Counted from the stretch's first letter, positions 34,101 to 42,070 are shown. The stretch: 64,000 nt of DNA from Melioribacter roseus P3M-2 (GCF_000279145.1 NC_018178.1:3171688-3235687); one strand, 5' to 3'. Notes: a model not told the origin generated them from the letters alone. Numbers and translations are program-made.

Positions 34101-34862
34101 ATGAAAAATTTCACGGACGACAATATTTCGGGCAGCAGCGAACTGCTCGAAGAATTGCATAAACATTTAAAATCTCAAAAGAACATACTCCCCCTTTTCC
34201 CCGACCTGCTCGATAATTTCGGAAATAAATTCGCAACTTTCGAAAATATCCGACATTATTTGCGTGAATTAAGAAAAGCTGCTAAAACTAAAAAAAGCCT
34301 CGATGAATTTTTTGAAAAATACGACAGGCTCATATTAAACATCTACGACAATATCTATCAAAATTGCCGTAACCGGCTTGTTAAATACTCCTCTTTCATA
34401 ACCATATCCAACAGCAAAACAGTTTACGAGATATTGAAGCGGCTCACCGAAGAAAGAGACAATCTAAAGGCGGCGGTAGCCGAATCTCGACCGCAGTTCG
34501 AAGGACGCGTACTGGCTCGCCGGTTACATAAAACCGGTATTAATGTTAAACTGATAACCGAAGCGATGATATATAATGAAACCTCGAAATACGAAGCGGG
34601 AATTATAGGGGCAGACGCAGTGCTTAAAAGCGGCAATGTGGTTAATAAAACCGGAAGCGGCGTTCTGGCTCTTGCGTGTAAACACCGGAAAATCCCTCTC
34701 TACGTCGTGTGCGATAGGAAAAAATTTTCAGGCAAAAACAAATTCGAAAATAAAATAATGCCGCCCGAAGAAATATGGAAGACCCGTTCCGGAATAAAGA
34801 TTGAGAATTACTATTTCGAAGAAATCGATAAAAACTTAATCACGGAAATCTTTACCGATTAG
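34101..34862 (+). CDS. eIF2B-alpha/ribose-1,5-bisphosphate-isomerase-like protein
   Basis: 253 residues. The C-terminal two thirds carry family motifs: FITISNSKTVYEIL, AVAESRPQFEGRVLARRLH, KYEAGIIGADAVLKSGNVVN and KTGSGVLALACKHRKIPLYV. The family includes eukaryotic eIF2B regulatory subunits, archaeal ribose-1,5-bisphosphate isomerase and methylthioribose-1-phosphate isomerase (MtnA). At 253 residues it is shorter than MtnA and close to the simple archaeal type. Substrates in the family are sugar phosphates such as ribose-1,5-bisphosphate, which fits the neighbouring HisA paralogue. Function here is unproven. It ends 11 bases inside the convergent TPR gene. Confidence 0.8.
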   Translation: MKNFTDDNISGSSELLEELHKHLKSQKNILPLFPDLLDNFGNKFATFENIRHYLRELRKAAKTKKSLDEFFEKYDRLILNIYDNIYQNCRNRLVKYSSFITISNSKTVYEILKRLTEERDNLKAAVAESRPQFEGRVLARRLHKTGINVKLITEAMIYNETSKYEAGIIGADAVLKSGNVVNKTGSGVLALACKHRKIPLYVVCDRKKFSGKNKFENKIMPPEEIWKTRSGIKIENYYFEEIDKNLITEIFTD

Positions 34863-35451
34863 CGGTTTTAAGACTTTCCAGAATCTCCTTGGCGTTTTGA
34901 GCTGCCCGGCTGTTCGGATGTTTTTCAATCAATTTTTCCCAGTATCTGCGCGCCTCTTTTTCGTTGCCTTTCACCTGCTGGATGACGCCCATATTATAAA
35001 GTCCCAGCGGATAGTTCTCGTCCAATTTCAAAATTTTTCCGGTATATACTTCGGCTTTGTCGAGTTCGCCGAGGTTAAAATGAATAAAGGTAAGCTGCAG
35101 CATTGCGTCGATTCGTTTCGGGTCGATTGAATGGAGTTTCTCATAAAGCTTAAGAGCCTCTTCCGGTTTATGCGCCATTGTAAGCATATCGGCATATTCT
35201 CTAATTCTAAGCGTGTCGTTTGGATTTTCTTCGTAGGCCTTTTTAAGAGCGTTCAATTTCTGAATGGCTTGTTCCATAACGTTCGACCCGGAGGGCATTT
35301 CCCTTTTCTTCTGCGACATCCCTTTATGGATTTCGTCGTTCGGCATATTCGGATGCGGATTGGTAGTATCCGTATTTACCGAAAGAAAAATTACCGTTAC
35401 GATAAAAGCGGTAAAGAGCAATAAATATATATAAACTGATTTGAATTTCAT
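34852..35451 (-). CDS. Membrane-anchored TPR-repeat protein
   Basis: 199 residues. Residues 5-25 (SVYIYLLLFTAFIVTVIFLS) are one membrane helix or uncleaved signal; a charged linker follows. From about residue 62 there are three tetratricopeptide repeats, for example YADMLTMAHKPEEALKLYEK, LTFIHFNLGELDKAEVYTGK and YNMGVIQQVKGNEKEARRYW. The TPR part should face the periplasm and act as a protein scaffold. No partner can be named. It overlaps the convergent eIF2B-like gene by 11 bases. Confidence 0.8.
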   Translation of the reverse strand: MKFKSVYIYLLLFTAFIVTVIFLSVNTDTTNPHPNMPNDEIHKGMSQKKREMPSGSNVMEQAIQKLNALKKAYEENPNDTLRIREYADMLTMAHKPEEALKLYEKLHSIDPKRIDAMLQLTFIHFNLGELDKAEVYTGKILKLDENYPLGLYNMGVIQQVKGNEKEARRYWEKLIEKHPNSRAAQNAKEILESLKTANR

Positions 35452-35594
35452 TTCTGGCTCCGTATTTATAACTCCACAAACTTAGTAAATTTCGTAATAA
35501 TTTATCTTCATTTTTTTTACAGAATTGAGACAAATTGAACTAAAAATACCCTCTGTCTGTTAATAAGATTAAATGTCATATTTAAAGGAAGAAA

Positions 35595-36182
35595 ATGGCC
35601 AGAACAAACGAAAGCAGACGTAAAGAATTCGACTATGAGATAACGCCGCACATTCCGTCTCTAAAGTCGTTTGCGTTAAAATTATCGAGGGATTCGGATG
35701 ATGCGGAAGACCTGCTCCAGGATACATTGTTGAAAGCATTCCGCTTTTTTGATCAATACGAAAAAGGAACTAATGTAAAAGCCTGGTTATTTCAGATTAT
35801 GAAAAATTCCTTTATTAATTCTTACCGCAAAATCAAAAGACAGCCGGGGAAAGTAAATTATGACGATATCGAAAACTTTTATGAAAATATACGTTCTGAA
35901 GAAATAACCTCATCGCATGTGCAAAACGACGCCTTCAGCGACGTAATGAGCGACGAGATAGCCGATGCCTTGGCAAAACTTCCAAATGATTTCAGAACAA
36001 TCATTTTCCTGAGCGACATCGAGGGATATTCTTACGAAGAGATAGCCGATTTTATCGATTGTCCGGTTGGTACGGTACGCTCGCGCCTTCACAGAGCCCG
36101 CAAAATGCTCTATACGCTCCTCTATTCGTATGCAAAAGGTAAGTCTTTAGTAGGCGGAGAAAGCAAATTAATTTTAAATTAA
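35595..36182 (+). CDS. ECF-type RNA polymerase sigma factor
   Basis: 195 residues. Sigma region 2 is at about 18-90 (DAEDLLQDTLLKAFRFFDQY, then KAWLFQIMKNSFINSYRK) and region 4 at about 125-175 (ALAKLPNDFRTIIFLSDIEG, YSYEEIADFIDCPVGTVRSR). This is a RpoE/SigH-like extracytoplasmic-function sigma factor. There is no anti-sigma factor gene beside it: the downstream gene is rpoD, 270 bases on. AAAGGAAG precedes the ATG. The control mechanism is therefore unknown. Confidence 0.92.
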   Translation: MARTNESRRKEFDYEITPHIPSLKSFALKLSRDSDDAEDLLQDTLLKAFRFFDQYEKGTNVKAWLFQIMKNSFINSYRKIKRQPGKVNYDDIENFYENIRSEEITSSHVQNDAFSDVMSDEIADALAKLPNDFRTIIFLSDIEGYSYEEIADFIDCPVGTVRSRLHRARKMLYTLLYSYAKGKSLVGGESKLILN

Positions 36183-36229
36183 AAATAAAATTTTCTGAAT
36201 TTTTTCTGGACAATGATATTTATTTTGCG

Positions 36230-36237
36230 TATTTTTG
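36230..36237 (+). promoter_or_regulatory. Candidate -7 box of the rpoD transcript
   Basis: TATTTTTG matches TAnnTTTG; a CTG, not TTG, lies about 21 bases upstream. The rpoD leader would then be about 210 bases and begin almost at the small frame at 36242. Confidence 0.4.
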
Positions 36238-36241
36238 CCGG

Positions 36242-36334
36242 ATGAGAAATCGAGCAACATATCTACGAGCTACTATCGAAGACCTTTACATTACTATCAT
36301 TAAACACTTCTCTGTAAGAGGAGAAATTAAATAG
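36242..36334 (+). CDS. Possible 30-residue small protein in the rpoD leader
   Basis: An ATG directly after the TATTTTTG box opens a frame reading MRNRATYLRATIEDLYITII then KHFSVRGEIK and stop. Translation would have to be leaderless. The residue composition is protein-like, but nothing else proves it; it may be a chance frame. Confidence 0.3.
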   Translation: MRNRATYLRATIEDLYITIIKHFSVRGEIK

Positions 36335-36452
36335 CAATACAAAAATAAATCAATTTTCCGACCGGGCAAAATTAGAGCCCCGTGGAACTATTATGTATTG
36401 ATTGAAGTTAAAAACAGAGTAATTCAATAATATAATAAGGAGAAATGAAGAG

Positions 36453-37313
36453 TTGAAGATAACCAAGCAATTTACGAACCGGGAAAGCAAATCTTTAGAC
36501 CAATATCTTCAAGAAATCGGAAAAGTTGACCTCCTTACCCCGGAAGAAGAAATCGAATTAGCCAAAAGAATTAAAAAGGGCGACAAACAAGCCCTCGATA
36601 AATTGACAAAGGCTAATTTGAGATTCGTTGTCAGCGTGGCAAAACAATACCAGAATCAGGGTCTTCCTTTAGGCGACTTGATAAACGAAGGAAACTTAGG
36701 CTTGATTAAAGCGGGTCTTCGTTTCGACGAAACGCGCGGATTTAAGTTCATTTCTTACGCCGTCTGGTGGATTCGACAATCTATTATGCAGGCTATTGCC
36801 GAACAATCCAGAATGGTGCGCCTCCCGTTAAATCGCGTTGGCGCTTTGAATAAAATGGGCAAGGCTCTCAGTCAGCTCGAGCAGGAATACGAAAGAAAAC
36901 CGAGCGCCGAGGAAATTGCAGAACAGCTCGACATGGACGTCCAGGACGTCAATTATGCAATGCAGATTGCCGGAAGACACATTTCAATGGACGCTCCTTT
37001 TGCACACAGCGACGACAGCAATAATAGTCTGCTCGACGTTATGCCAAACGAGGATCAACCTTCGCCCGACCATACTCTGTTAAAAGAGTCTCTCAAAACC
37101 GAAATCGAACGCTCCCTTTCAACACTGACTGAAAGAGAAGCCGAAGTGATTCGTCTCTATTTCGGTTTAGGCAAGGAACATTCATTAACTCTGGAAGAAA
37201 TCGGAGAAAAATTAAATCTTACACGCGAACGCGTGCGCCAAATTAAAGAAAAAGCTCTTATCAGACTGCGTCATTCTTCCAGAAGCAAAAATTTGAAAGC
37301 TTATTTAGGATAA
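36453..37313 (+). CDS. rpoD: Primary RNA polymerase sigma factor, Bacteroidetes type
   Basis: 286 residues. Region 1.2 ([20 protein letters not shown]), region 2 ([40 protein letters not shown]), region 3 and region 4 ([40 protein letters not shown]) are all present, while the long acidic region 1.1 of proteobacterial RpoD is missing. This is the short form of Bacteroidetes primary sigma factors, which recognise TTG/TAnnTTTG promoters, as found in this window. The start is TTG at 36453 ([14 protein letters not shown] follows), overlapped by a three-codon frame ATG AAG AGT TGA beginning at 36445, 5 bases after AGGAG. A strong terminator follows the gene. Confidence 0.95.
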   Translation: MKITKQFTNRESKSLDQYLQEIGKVDLLTPEEEIELAKRIKKGDKQALDKLTKANLRFVVSVAKQYQNQGLPLGDLINEGNLGLIKAGLRFDETRGFKFISYAVWWIRQSIMQAIAEQSRMVRLPLNRVGALNKMGKALSQLEQEYERKPSAEEIAEQLDMDVQDVNYAMQIAGRHISMDAPFAHSDDSNNSLLDVMPNEDQPSPDHTLLKESLKTEIERSLSTLTEREAEVIRLYFGLGKEHSLTLEEIGEKLNLTRERVRQIKEKALIRLRHSSRSKNLKAYLG

Positions 37314-37341
37314 TCTTCATTTCTACCCCCTTTTTTAGTGT

Positions 37342-37379
37342 AAGCCTCTCATCTATTCTTATGAGAGGCTTTTTTTTTA
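37342..37379 (+). terminator. Rho-independent terminator of rpoD
   Basis: AAGCCTCTCAT pairs perfectly with ATGAGAGGCTT over 11 base pairs around an 8-base loop and is followed by a run of T residues. Confidence 0.9.
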
Positions 37380-37399
37380 CCCTCAGAATAAAATCTTCT

Positions 37400-37407
37400 T
37401 ATATTTG
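37400..37407 (+). promoter_or_regulatory. Candidate -7 box of the class V aminotransferase gene
   Basis: TATATTTG fits TAnnTTTG. The spacer upstream runs into the T-tract of the rpoD terminator, so no TTG is found. The 5' leader would be under 25 bases. Confidence 0.4.
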
Positions 37408-37426
37408 TACTAAAAAATGGATGCAT

Positions 37427-38902
37427 ATGAATACTCTCGAAAAGCATTTTGAAAAATTCAGACGAAATATTACGGGCATCGACCAGACATTCGACGGTCC
37501 TTACGGCAAAAAAAAGATAGTCTATGCCGACTGGATTGCAAGCGGCAGGTTATACGACCCGATCGAACAAATAATACGAGAGCGTTTCGGACCGTTTGTT
37601 GGGAATACGCATTCGGAATCATCCGTTACGGGCACTTCGATGACTAAAGCTTACCATGAAGCGCGAAATATTATCAAAAAACACGTCAACGCTTCGGATA
37701 AGGATGTTTTGCTCTTTGCAGGCTACGGTATGACAGCCGCTGTAAACAAATTTCAGCGACTCCTCGGTTTGAGATTGCCCGAACAGCTTCAAAAGCATGT
37801 TAAAATTCCAAAAGAAGAAAAGCCCGTAGTATTTCTGACGCATATGGAACATCATTCCAATCAAACGTCATGGCTGGAAACAATTTGCGACGTTGTTCTG
37901 ATAGAACCCGACGAAAGAGGATTGGTCGACTTAAATCATTTCAAACATTTATTGGATCTTTATAGCCACCGGAAATTTAAAATAGGCTCGTTTACGGCGG
38001 CATCAAACGTTACGGGAATAGAACCTCCTTACTATGAAATGGCAGAATTGATACACCGGTACGACGGTTATTGTTTTGTCGATTTTGCGGCGGCGGCGCC
38101 GTATGTGAAAATCAATATGCACCCCGAAAATCCCGCTCGGAAACTCGACGCAATCTTTTTTTCGCCGCATAAATTTTTAGGCGGACCGGGCACTTCGGGC
38201 GTTTTGATATTCGATTCCAAGTTATATAATCGAAGAGTGCCCGATCACCCCGGCGGCGGAACTGTGGACTGGACAAATCCGTGGGGCGAACACAAATACA
38301 TACAAGACATTGAAACTCGAGAAGACGGCGGCACGCCTGGTTTCCTGCAGGCAATTAAAACTGCGCTCGTCGTCAAATTGAAAGAAAAGATGGGAGTCGA
38401 CAATATACGTATGCGAGAGAATCAATTGCTCGCTAAAGCGTTCGAACGCTTGAAAAAAGTCAAAGAGCTCCATATCCTCGCGGCTGAACACGAAGAGAGA
38501 ATCGGCGTAATCTCTTTCTACGTTGAAAACGTCCACTACAATTTAATGGTTAAATTGCTGAATGACAGATACGGAATACAGATGCGAGGCGGATGTTCCT
38601 GCGCCGGCACCTACGGCCATTATTTACTTCACGTCGATCCGACCCGCTCCAAATATATCACCGAAAAAATTAACAAGGGCGACCTATCGGAAAAACCCGG
38701 CTGGGTAAGACTCTCGCTTCATCCGACCATGACCGACGCGGAACTTGAATTTATTCTCGACGCAATCGAGGAAATAATTCAGAATGTCGATAGTTGGTCG
38801 AAAGATTATGTCTACTCGCCCAGGACAAATGAATACAGTCACACTTTCTATAACGACAACAGCTGGCAGCATATTGAGAAGTGGTTTGAGATTAGTGATT
38901 AG
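37427..38902 (+). CDS. Class V PLP-dependent aminotransferase, cysteine-desulfurase-like
   Basis: 491 residues from the ATG at 37427 (an in-frame ATG two codons upstream is also possible). Landmarks: IVYADWIASGRLYDPIEQII, GNTHSESSVTGTSMTKAYHE, VFLTHMEHHSNQTSWLE, FVDFAAAAPYVKINMH, and the PLP-lysine motif AIFFSPHKFLGGPGTSGVLI. Near the end, RGGCSCAGTYGHYLLH carries a Cys loop as in SufS/CsdA-type desulfurases. The protein is longer than SufS (about 410) and may act on cysteine or a related amino acid; substrate unknown. The coding end merges into a G-rich repeat. Confidence 0.8.
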   Translation: MNTLEKHFEKFRRNITGIDQTFDGPYGKKKIVYADWIASGRLYDPIEQIIRERFGPFVGNTHSESSVTGTSMTKAYHEARNIIKKHVNASDKDVLLFAGYGMTAAVNKFQRLLGLRLPEQLQKHVKIPKEEKPVVFLTHMEHHSNQTSWLETICDVVLIEPDERGLVDLNHFKHLLDLYSHRKFKIGSFTAASNVTGIEPPYYEMAELIHRYDGYCFVDFAAAAPYVKINMHPENPARKLDAIFFSPHKFLGGPGTSGVLIFDSKLYNRRVPDHPGGGTVDWTNPWGEHKYIQDIETREDGGTPGFLQAIKTALVVKLKEKMGVDNIRMRENQLLAKAFERLKKVKELHILAAEHEERIGVISFYVENVHYNLMVKLLNDRYGIQMRGGCSCAGTYGHYLLHVDPTRSKYITEKINKGDLSEKPGWVRLSLHPTMTDAELEFILDAIEEIIQNVDSWSKDYVYSPRTNEYSHTFYNDNSWQHIEKWFEISD

Positions 38903-38937
38903 GGATTAGGGACTTGGGATTAGGGGTTAGGATTGGG
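38902..38937 (+). repeat. GATTAGG-type repeat with a G-quadruplex pattern
   Basis: Directly after and including the aminotransferase stop codon the sequence contains GGG-ATTA-GGG-ACTT-GGG-ATTA-GGGG (38902-38926), four G-runs with four-base loops, then TTAGGATTGGG. It resembles a degenerate heptamer array and fills the whole gap to the convergent radical SAM gene. Confidence 0.7.
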
Positions 38938-38938
38938 C

Positions 38939-39982
38939 TCATTCTTTGATTTCTGAAATATACTTGGCGCCGCAGCGGTAGCAGACTGCGAGCGGTTTAT
39001 TTCTTCTGTATTTTCTGAAAGCCTCTGCTTCGGCACTATGCCATAGTTCTTTAATGGAAGAGGTTTTCACATTTCCGAATTTGTAATCCGGGAAATCGAC
39101 GCAAAAATTAACATCTCCGTTTGGTTGGATATCAATCAGATTCTCTATATTATTGCAGGCTAACGAACCGACGGGAGTTGATGAATCATTAAACCAAATT
39201 TTATACTCATCCATTTTAAAGGGCATATAGGGAAAGTTTTCGATTCCGTTCAGATCTTCCAGATAGTCCGAATATTCACGCTCGAAGCGGCTAAAATTCA
39301 CGCCGGAGTCATTATGATTAAATCCTTTCCACGAAAATGCCTTTATATTAAAATTTTCCTCCAGTTCTTTTTTATAGAGATCGCCGGTTTCCTTGGAAAA
39401 ATAATAATAAGGCACGGTATTGATCGAACCGATTCCCATGCTTCTTGCAACTGCGGGCATCTTACTCAATACGGTATAGTTATATTTACTGATTGTAAAA
39501 CAAATGCTTTTGCTTATTTTGTTGTTGTGCTTGTTTTCCATTTCGTTCAATAATCTTATGTTGTTTTTGATTTTCTCAAAACTTCCATTCACCATTCTCA
39601 CATTGTCGTGCGCCTCTTCATCGCCGTCTACTGAAAAAGTAATATGCATGTTAGTAATTTTTGCAAGCTCTCCGGCATATTTGTCTATAAGCGTTCCGTT
39701 CGTATCGACGGAGAGAAAAATTCCTTTACCGTTTATATATTTCAATAAATCGATTATACCATTGAAAAGGAAAGGTTCTCCCCCTCTTATCAGTATGAAT
39801 CTTATTTTATAATTTGCAATCTCGTCGACCAGTCTTTTCCAATCTTCTAACTTTAACGTTCCTTTATTATCGATAACGCGATTCTTCACATAGCCGTTTT
39901 CGCTCCATTGACCGCACATTTGGCACCGTAAATTGCATCCGTTTGTAAGCGTAAAAGATATAAATTCAGGAAACGAATTCAT
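38939..39982 (-). CDS. Radical SAM/SPASM protein
   Basis: 347 residues from the ATG at 39982, preferred to the ATG at 39994 because AGGTG lies 5 bases upstream. FTLTNGCNLRCQMCGQW gives the CxxxCxxC cluster for the radical SAM [4Fe-4S] centre; LIRGGEPFLFNGIIDLLKYI and VDTNGTLIDKY bind S-adenosylmethionine. A SPASM-like C-terminal part has NIENLIDIQPNGDVNFCVDF, FGNVKTSSIKELWHSAEAEA and CYRCGAKY. Such enzymes modify peptides or sugars, or act as anaerobic sulfatase-maturing-like enzymes; no precursor peptide gene is seen nearby. Substrate unknown. Confidence 0.88.
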   Translation of the reverse strand: MNSFPEFISFTLTNGCNLRCQMCGQWSENGYVKNRVIDNKGTLKLEDWKRLVDEIANYKIRFILIRGGEPFLFNGIIDLLKYINGKGIFLSVDTNGTLIDKYAGELAKITNMHITFSVDGDEEAHDNVRMVNGSFEKIKNNIRLLNEMENKHNNKISKSICFTISKYNYTVLSKMPAVARSMGIGSINTVPYYYFSKETGDLYKKELEENFNIKAFSWKGFNHNDSGVNFSRFEREYSDYLEDLNGIENFPYMPFKMDEYKIWFNDSSTPVGSLACNNIENLIDIQPNGDVNFCVDFPDYKFGNVKTSSIKELWHSAEAEAFRKYRRNKPLAVCYRCGAKYISEIKE

Positions 39983-40051
39983 TTTCACCTGCATTTCGGT
40001 TTCGGGGAATCAATTCATCCATCTAATAAATAAAAATACCAACAACGCAAC

Positions 40052-40774
40052 TTAATAAAAAGTATTTGTATTAATCATGAATCCTACAACAATTCTTCTT
40101 CCGAGATAATTTCCGTTATCAAAATCCGGCGCCCAGCTTATCCAGTACAGATATTCATTATTATTGTTTATAACTACGCTGGGAGTGATAAAGCCCGGAG
40201 TCCCGACATTAAACTGCGCAGATGCAAGAGTCTTCTCCGAAACATTTAACGCAAACACTGGAAACAGAGTAATCATAGGGAAAAGCACTCCTTGCTCGCT
40301 TTGAATCACCCCCTCGCTGTTGGCTCTTTTTCTGAACGAATAATAACCTCCTGTTTCCGCGGCAATCCCTGCTGAAAGTCCGAACCCAAGCTTAAACGAG
40401 TTAATTTTCATGTTAAGAACGCCGTTAAATTCTCCTCCGACTCCAAAAATACTTTTCGTTCCGTCATATTTTTCCACTCCCGAAACTCTGTAAATTCCCG
40501 TATAAACGTAAAGTCTGGTGTTAACATTATTATGCTTATTTGTGTTAACTACGGTATAGCTTCCGCGCAGCATATACAAAGATTCGTTTTCATAGTCTCC
40601 CCTGGATGCGGTAAAGTCTGCCTCTGCATATTTAGACTCATAACGTTCTTTTGTTTCAACTTCGAAAATCACAGGTTGAGCGCTTGTTTGATAAATCGCG
40701 GGATAATATGTACGAAGACATCCGGATAAAATTAACGGACTTAAAAGAAGAATAATATTCAATAGCTTATTCAT
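40052..40774 (-). CDS. Hypothetical lipoprotein, beta-barrel-like
   Basis: 240 residues. MNKLLNIILLLSPLILSGC is a canonical lipoprotein signal (LSGC, Cys19). The mature protein has repeated strands (SLYMLRGSYTVVNTNKHNNV, FKLGFGLSAGIAAETGGYYS) and ends RRIVVGFMINTNTFY with a terminal aromatic residue, so it may be an outer-membrane-associated barrel or sandwich. No family recognised. The two following minus-strand genes upstream are also envelope proteins. Confidence 0.65.
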   Translation of the reverse strand: MNKLLNIILLLSPLILSGCLRTYYPAIYQTSAQPVIFEVETKERYESKYAEADFTASRGDYENESLYMLRGSYTVVNTNKHNNVNTRLYVYTGIYRVSGVEKYDGTKSIFGVGGEFNGVLNMKINSFKLGFGLSAGIAAETGGYYSFRKRANSEGVIQSEQGVLFPMITLFPVFALNVSEKTLASAQFNVGTPGFITPSVVINNNNEYLYWISWAPDFDNGNYLGRRIVVGFMINTNTFY

Positions 40775-40809
40775 TTAATCCGGACTCCAATTACAAGGAC
40801 GCGCTGCCA

Positions 40810-41256
40810 TTAAAAAATACATTTTTCAATTTGAATGTTAGCACTGAATATTTCAGAATAGACATAAGAATTTGCCGCTTTATAATAAAATTGAAGATCA
40901 TGCCTCCCGGCAGATTTGATTCTGAAGACAAACATAGTTTCATGCCGGCAAACGCATCTAGAAACTATACTGTTAGTATCTTGTAAAAACACCCTGATTT
41001 TATAATTGTCGATATGCACGCTGTCCTTGAATAAAGCCGAGCAATGCGTGTTGAACATCACTTTGAATTTCAAGCTGTCGTTAATAATCGCCCATGCCCA
41101 GTACGGCTCGTCGATACTGTCGCGTTCCGCAATGCAACCGTATTCTTCGAACGATAGATAGTCCATTGTTTTACTTCCCGATATTTCGGGAGAATACGAC
41201 TCGCATTTTAAAACCGCAATGACTATAAAAACAAGAAAAATCAGATTCTTTTTCAT
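40810..41256 (-). CDS. Hypothetical lipoprotein, cysteine-rich
   Basis: 148 residues. MKKNLIFLVFIVIAVLKC looks like a lipoprotein signal with Cys18 (Lys at -1 is atypical). The mature part has five further cysteines, including EEYGCIAE, NTHCSALF and SRCVCRHETM, more than expected for a periplasmic lipoprotein, and ends IQIEKCIF. No family recognised. It lies 35 bases upstream of the barrel-like lipoprotein gene and is likely co-transcribed with it. Confidence 0.6.
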   Translation of the reverse strand: MKKNLIFLVFIVIAVLKCESYSPEISGSKTMDYLSFEEYGCIAERDSIDEPYWAWAIINDSLKFKVMFNTHCSALFKDSVHIDNYKIRVFLQDTNSIVSRCVCRHETMFVFRIKSAGRHDLQFYYKAANSYVYSEIFSANIQIEKCIF

Positions 41257-41316
41257 TATATATTGCTATGTTAATTGCCTCCAGATGTAATGAATATTAT
41301 ATGCCAAATACCTAAA

Positions 41317-41733
41317 TCAAGTCCGTAATATTTTGATATCCGGGGCGAAACGCTTTAAGTTATCCAGAATATAGTTTATTCCTGTGAAAGCATTAATCGC
41401 ATAGAAGCTCTCTCTGCCCGCTTTGATAATAAAAATACCATGTTTAATTTCAATCGCCCAAATCTTAATAAGTTCAAGCGTAATTTCTTTCCCGAATATA
41501 CTTTTCAGGACTAATTTATTTTCATAAAGGTTTATCTTTTTAGGCATCTTAAAAAAGTTAATAGATTTCAGAAGCGCTCCAAACAAAATTAAAATAAGCA
41601 AATAAACGTAACTTAATTTTGACTCTTCATCAAAAGAGAAATATAAAATCATCAGACCGATCAGTCCGGGCAATATTGTAAGAACTATTAAATAAAACGG
41701 TTTCAATGATGTTGAATATTTAGGCTCGTTCAT
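41317..41733 (-). CDS. Hypothetical small membrane protein
   Basis: 138 residues from the ATG at 41733, which has GGAAGAG upstream; the frame extends 11 codons further without a better start. Two helices (FYLIVLTILPGLIGLMILYF and YVYLLILILFGALLKSI) are followed by a soluble strand-rich domain (KINLYENKLVLKSIFGKEIT, IWAIEIKHGIFIIKAGRESF) that resembles the small PH-like domain of many two-helix membrane proteins. Function unknown. Confidence 0.65.
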   Translation of the reverse strand: MNEPKYSTSLKPFYLIVLTILPGLIGLMILYFSFDEESKLSYVYLLILILFGALLKSINFFKMPKKINLYENKLVLKSIFGKEITLELIKIWAIEIKHGIFIIKAGRESFYAINAFTGINYILDNLKRFAPDIKILRT

Positions 41734-41874
41734 ATCTCTTCCCTCTCCATAAAGTAGAAATGACAAGTAAGATTGTTATTCTTCTTGCAAGATAATTTTC
41801 AATCCATAAATTATCAAGAAATCGTACTGCCGGCGCAGGCGGGAAAAATTTGATAATTATAATTTAGGAGGATA

Positions 41875-41906
41875 TTGACTTAATGGTATAATTTTCTCTA
41901 TCTTTG
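41875..41906 (+). promoter_or_regulatory. Promoter of the trp operon
   Basis: TTG (41875-41877), 21 bases, TATCTTTG (41899-41906): the Bacteroidetes-type -33/-7 pair, same -7 box as the tRNA-Ala promoter. Transcription should start near 41912. Confidence 0.75.
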
Positions 41907-41940
41907 CATTCAAATGATGAATTTAAAATCAACATATAAC

Positions 41941-42006
41941 ATGAAAAATAGAAATCACTGGTGGTGGTGGCGCAGTGTTATACCCGTCATCTCAGTGATA
42001 ACATAA
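41941..42006 (+). CDS. trpL: trp operon leader peptide
   Basis: A 21-residue frame starting MKNRNH, then four consecutive tryptophan codons (41959-41970), then RSVIPVISVIT and stop TAA at 42004. The ribosome stalls at the Trp codons when charged tRNA-Trp is scarce. The frame is open upstream to ATG ATG at 41914, so the peptide could start nine codons earlier; that would be almost at the transcript 5' end. The stop codon lies just after attenuator arm 2, exactly as in known trp leaders. Confidence 0.88.
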   Translation: MKNRNHWWWWRSVIPVISVIT

Positions 42007-42070
42007 ATTAGTTTAAATAATTCAATACAAGAGACCCTTCTTAGTTATCACTGAGAAGGGTTTTTTGTTT
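41989..42070 (+). promoter_or_regulatory. trp attenuator (terminator/antiterminator pair)
   Basis: Terminator: ACCCTTCT (42034-42041) pairs with AGAAGGGT (42054-42061), followed by a T-run. Antiterminator: the leader end TCTCAGTGATAAC (41990-42002) is the exact complement of GTTATCACTGAGA (42044-42056), which overlaps the terminator loop and right arm. Ribosomes stalled on the Trp codons leave the left arm free, so the antiterminator forms; ribosomes that reach the stop cover it and transcription ends. Confidence 0.88.

Noticed and set aside
41914-41940. Longer trp leader peptide starting at ATG ATG (41914)
   Set aside because: It would begin within a few bases of the predicted transcript start; the ATG at 41941 suffices for attenuation. 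It cannot be fully excluded.
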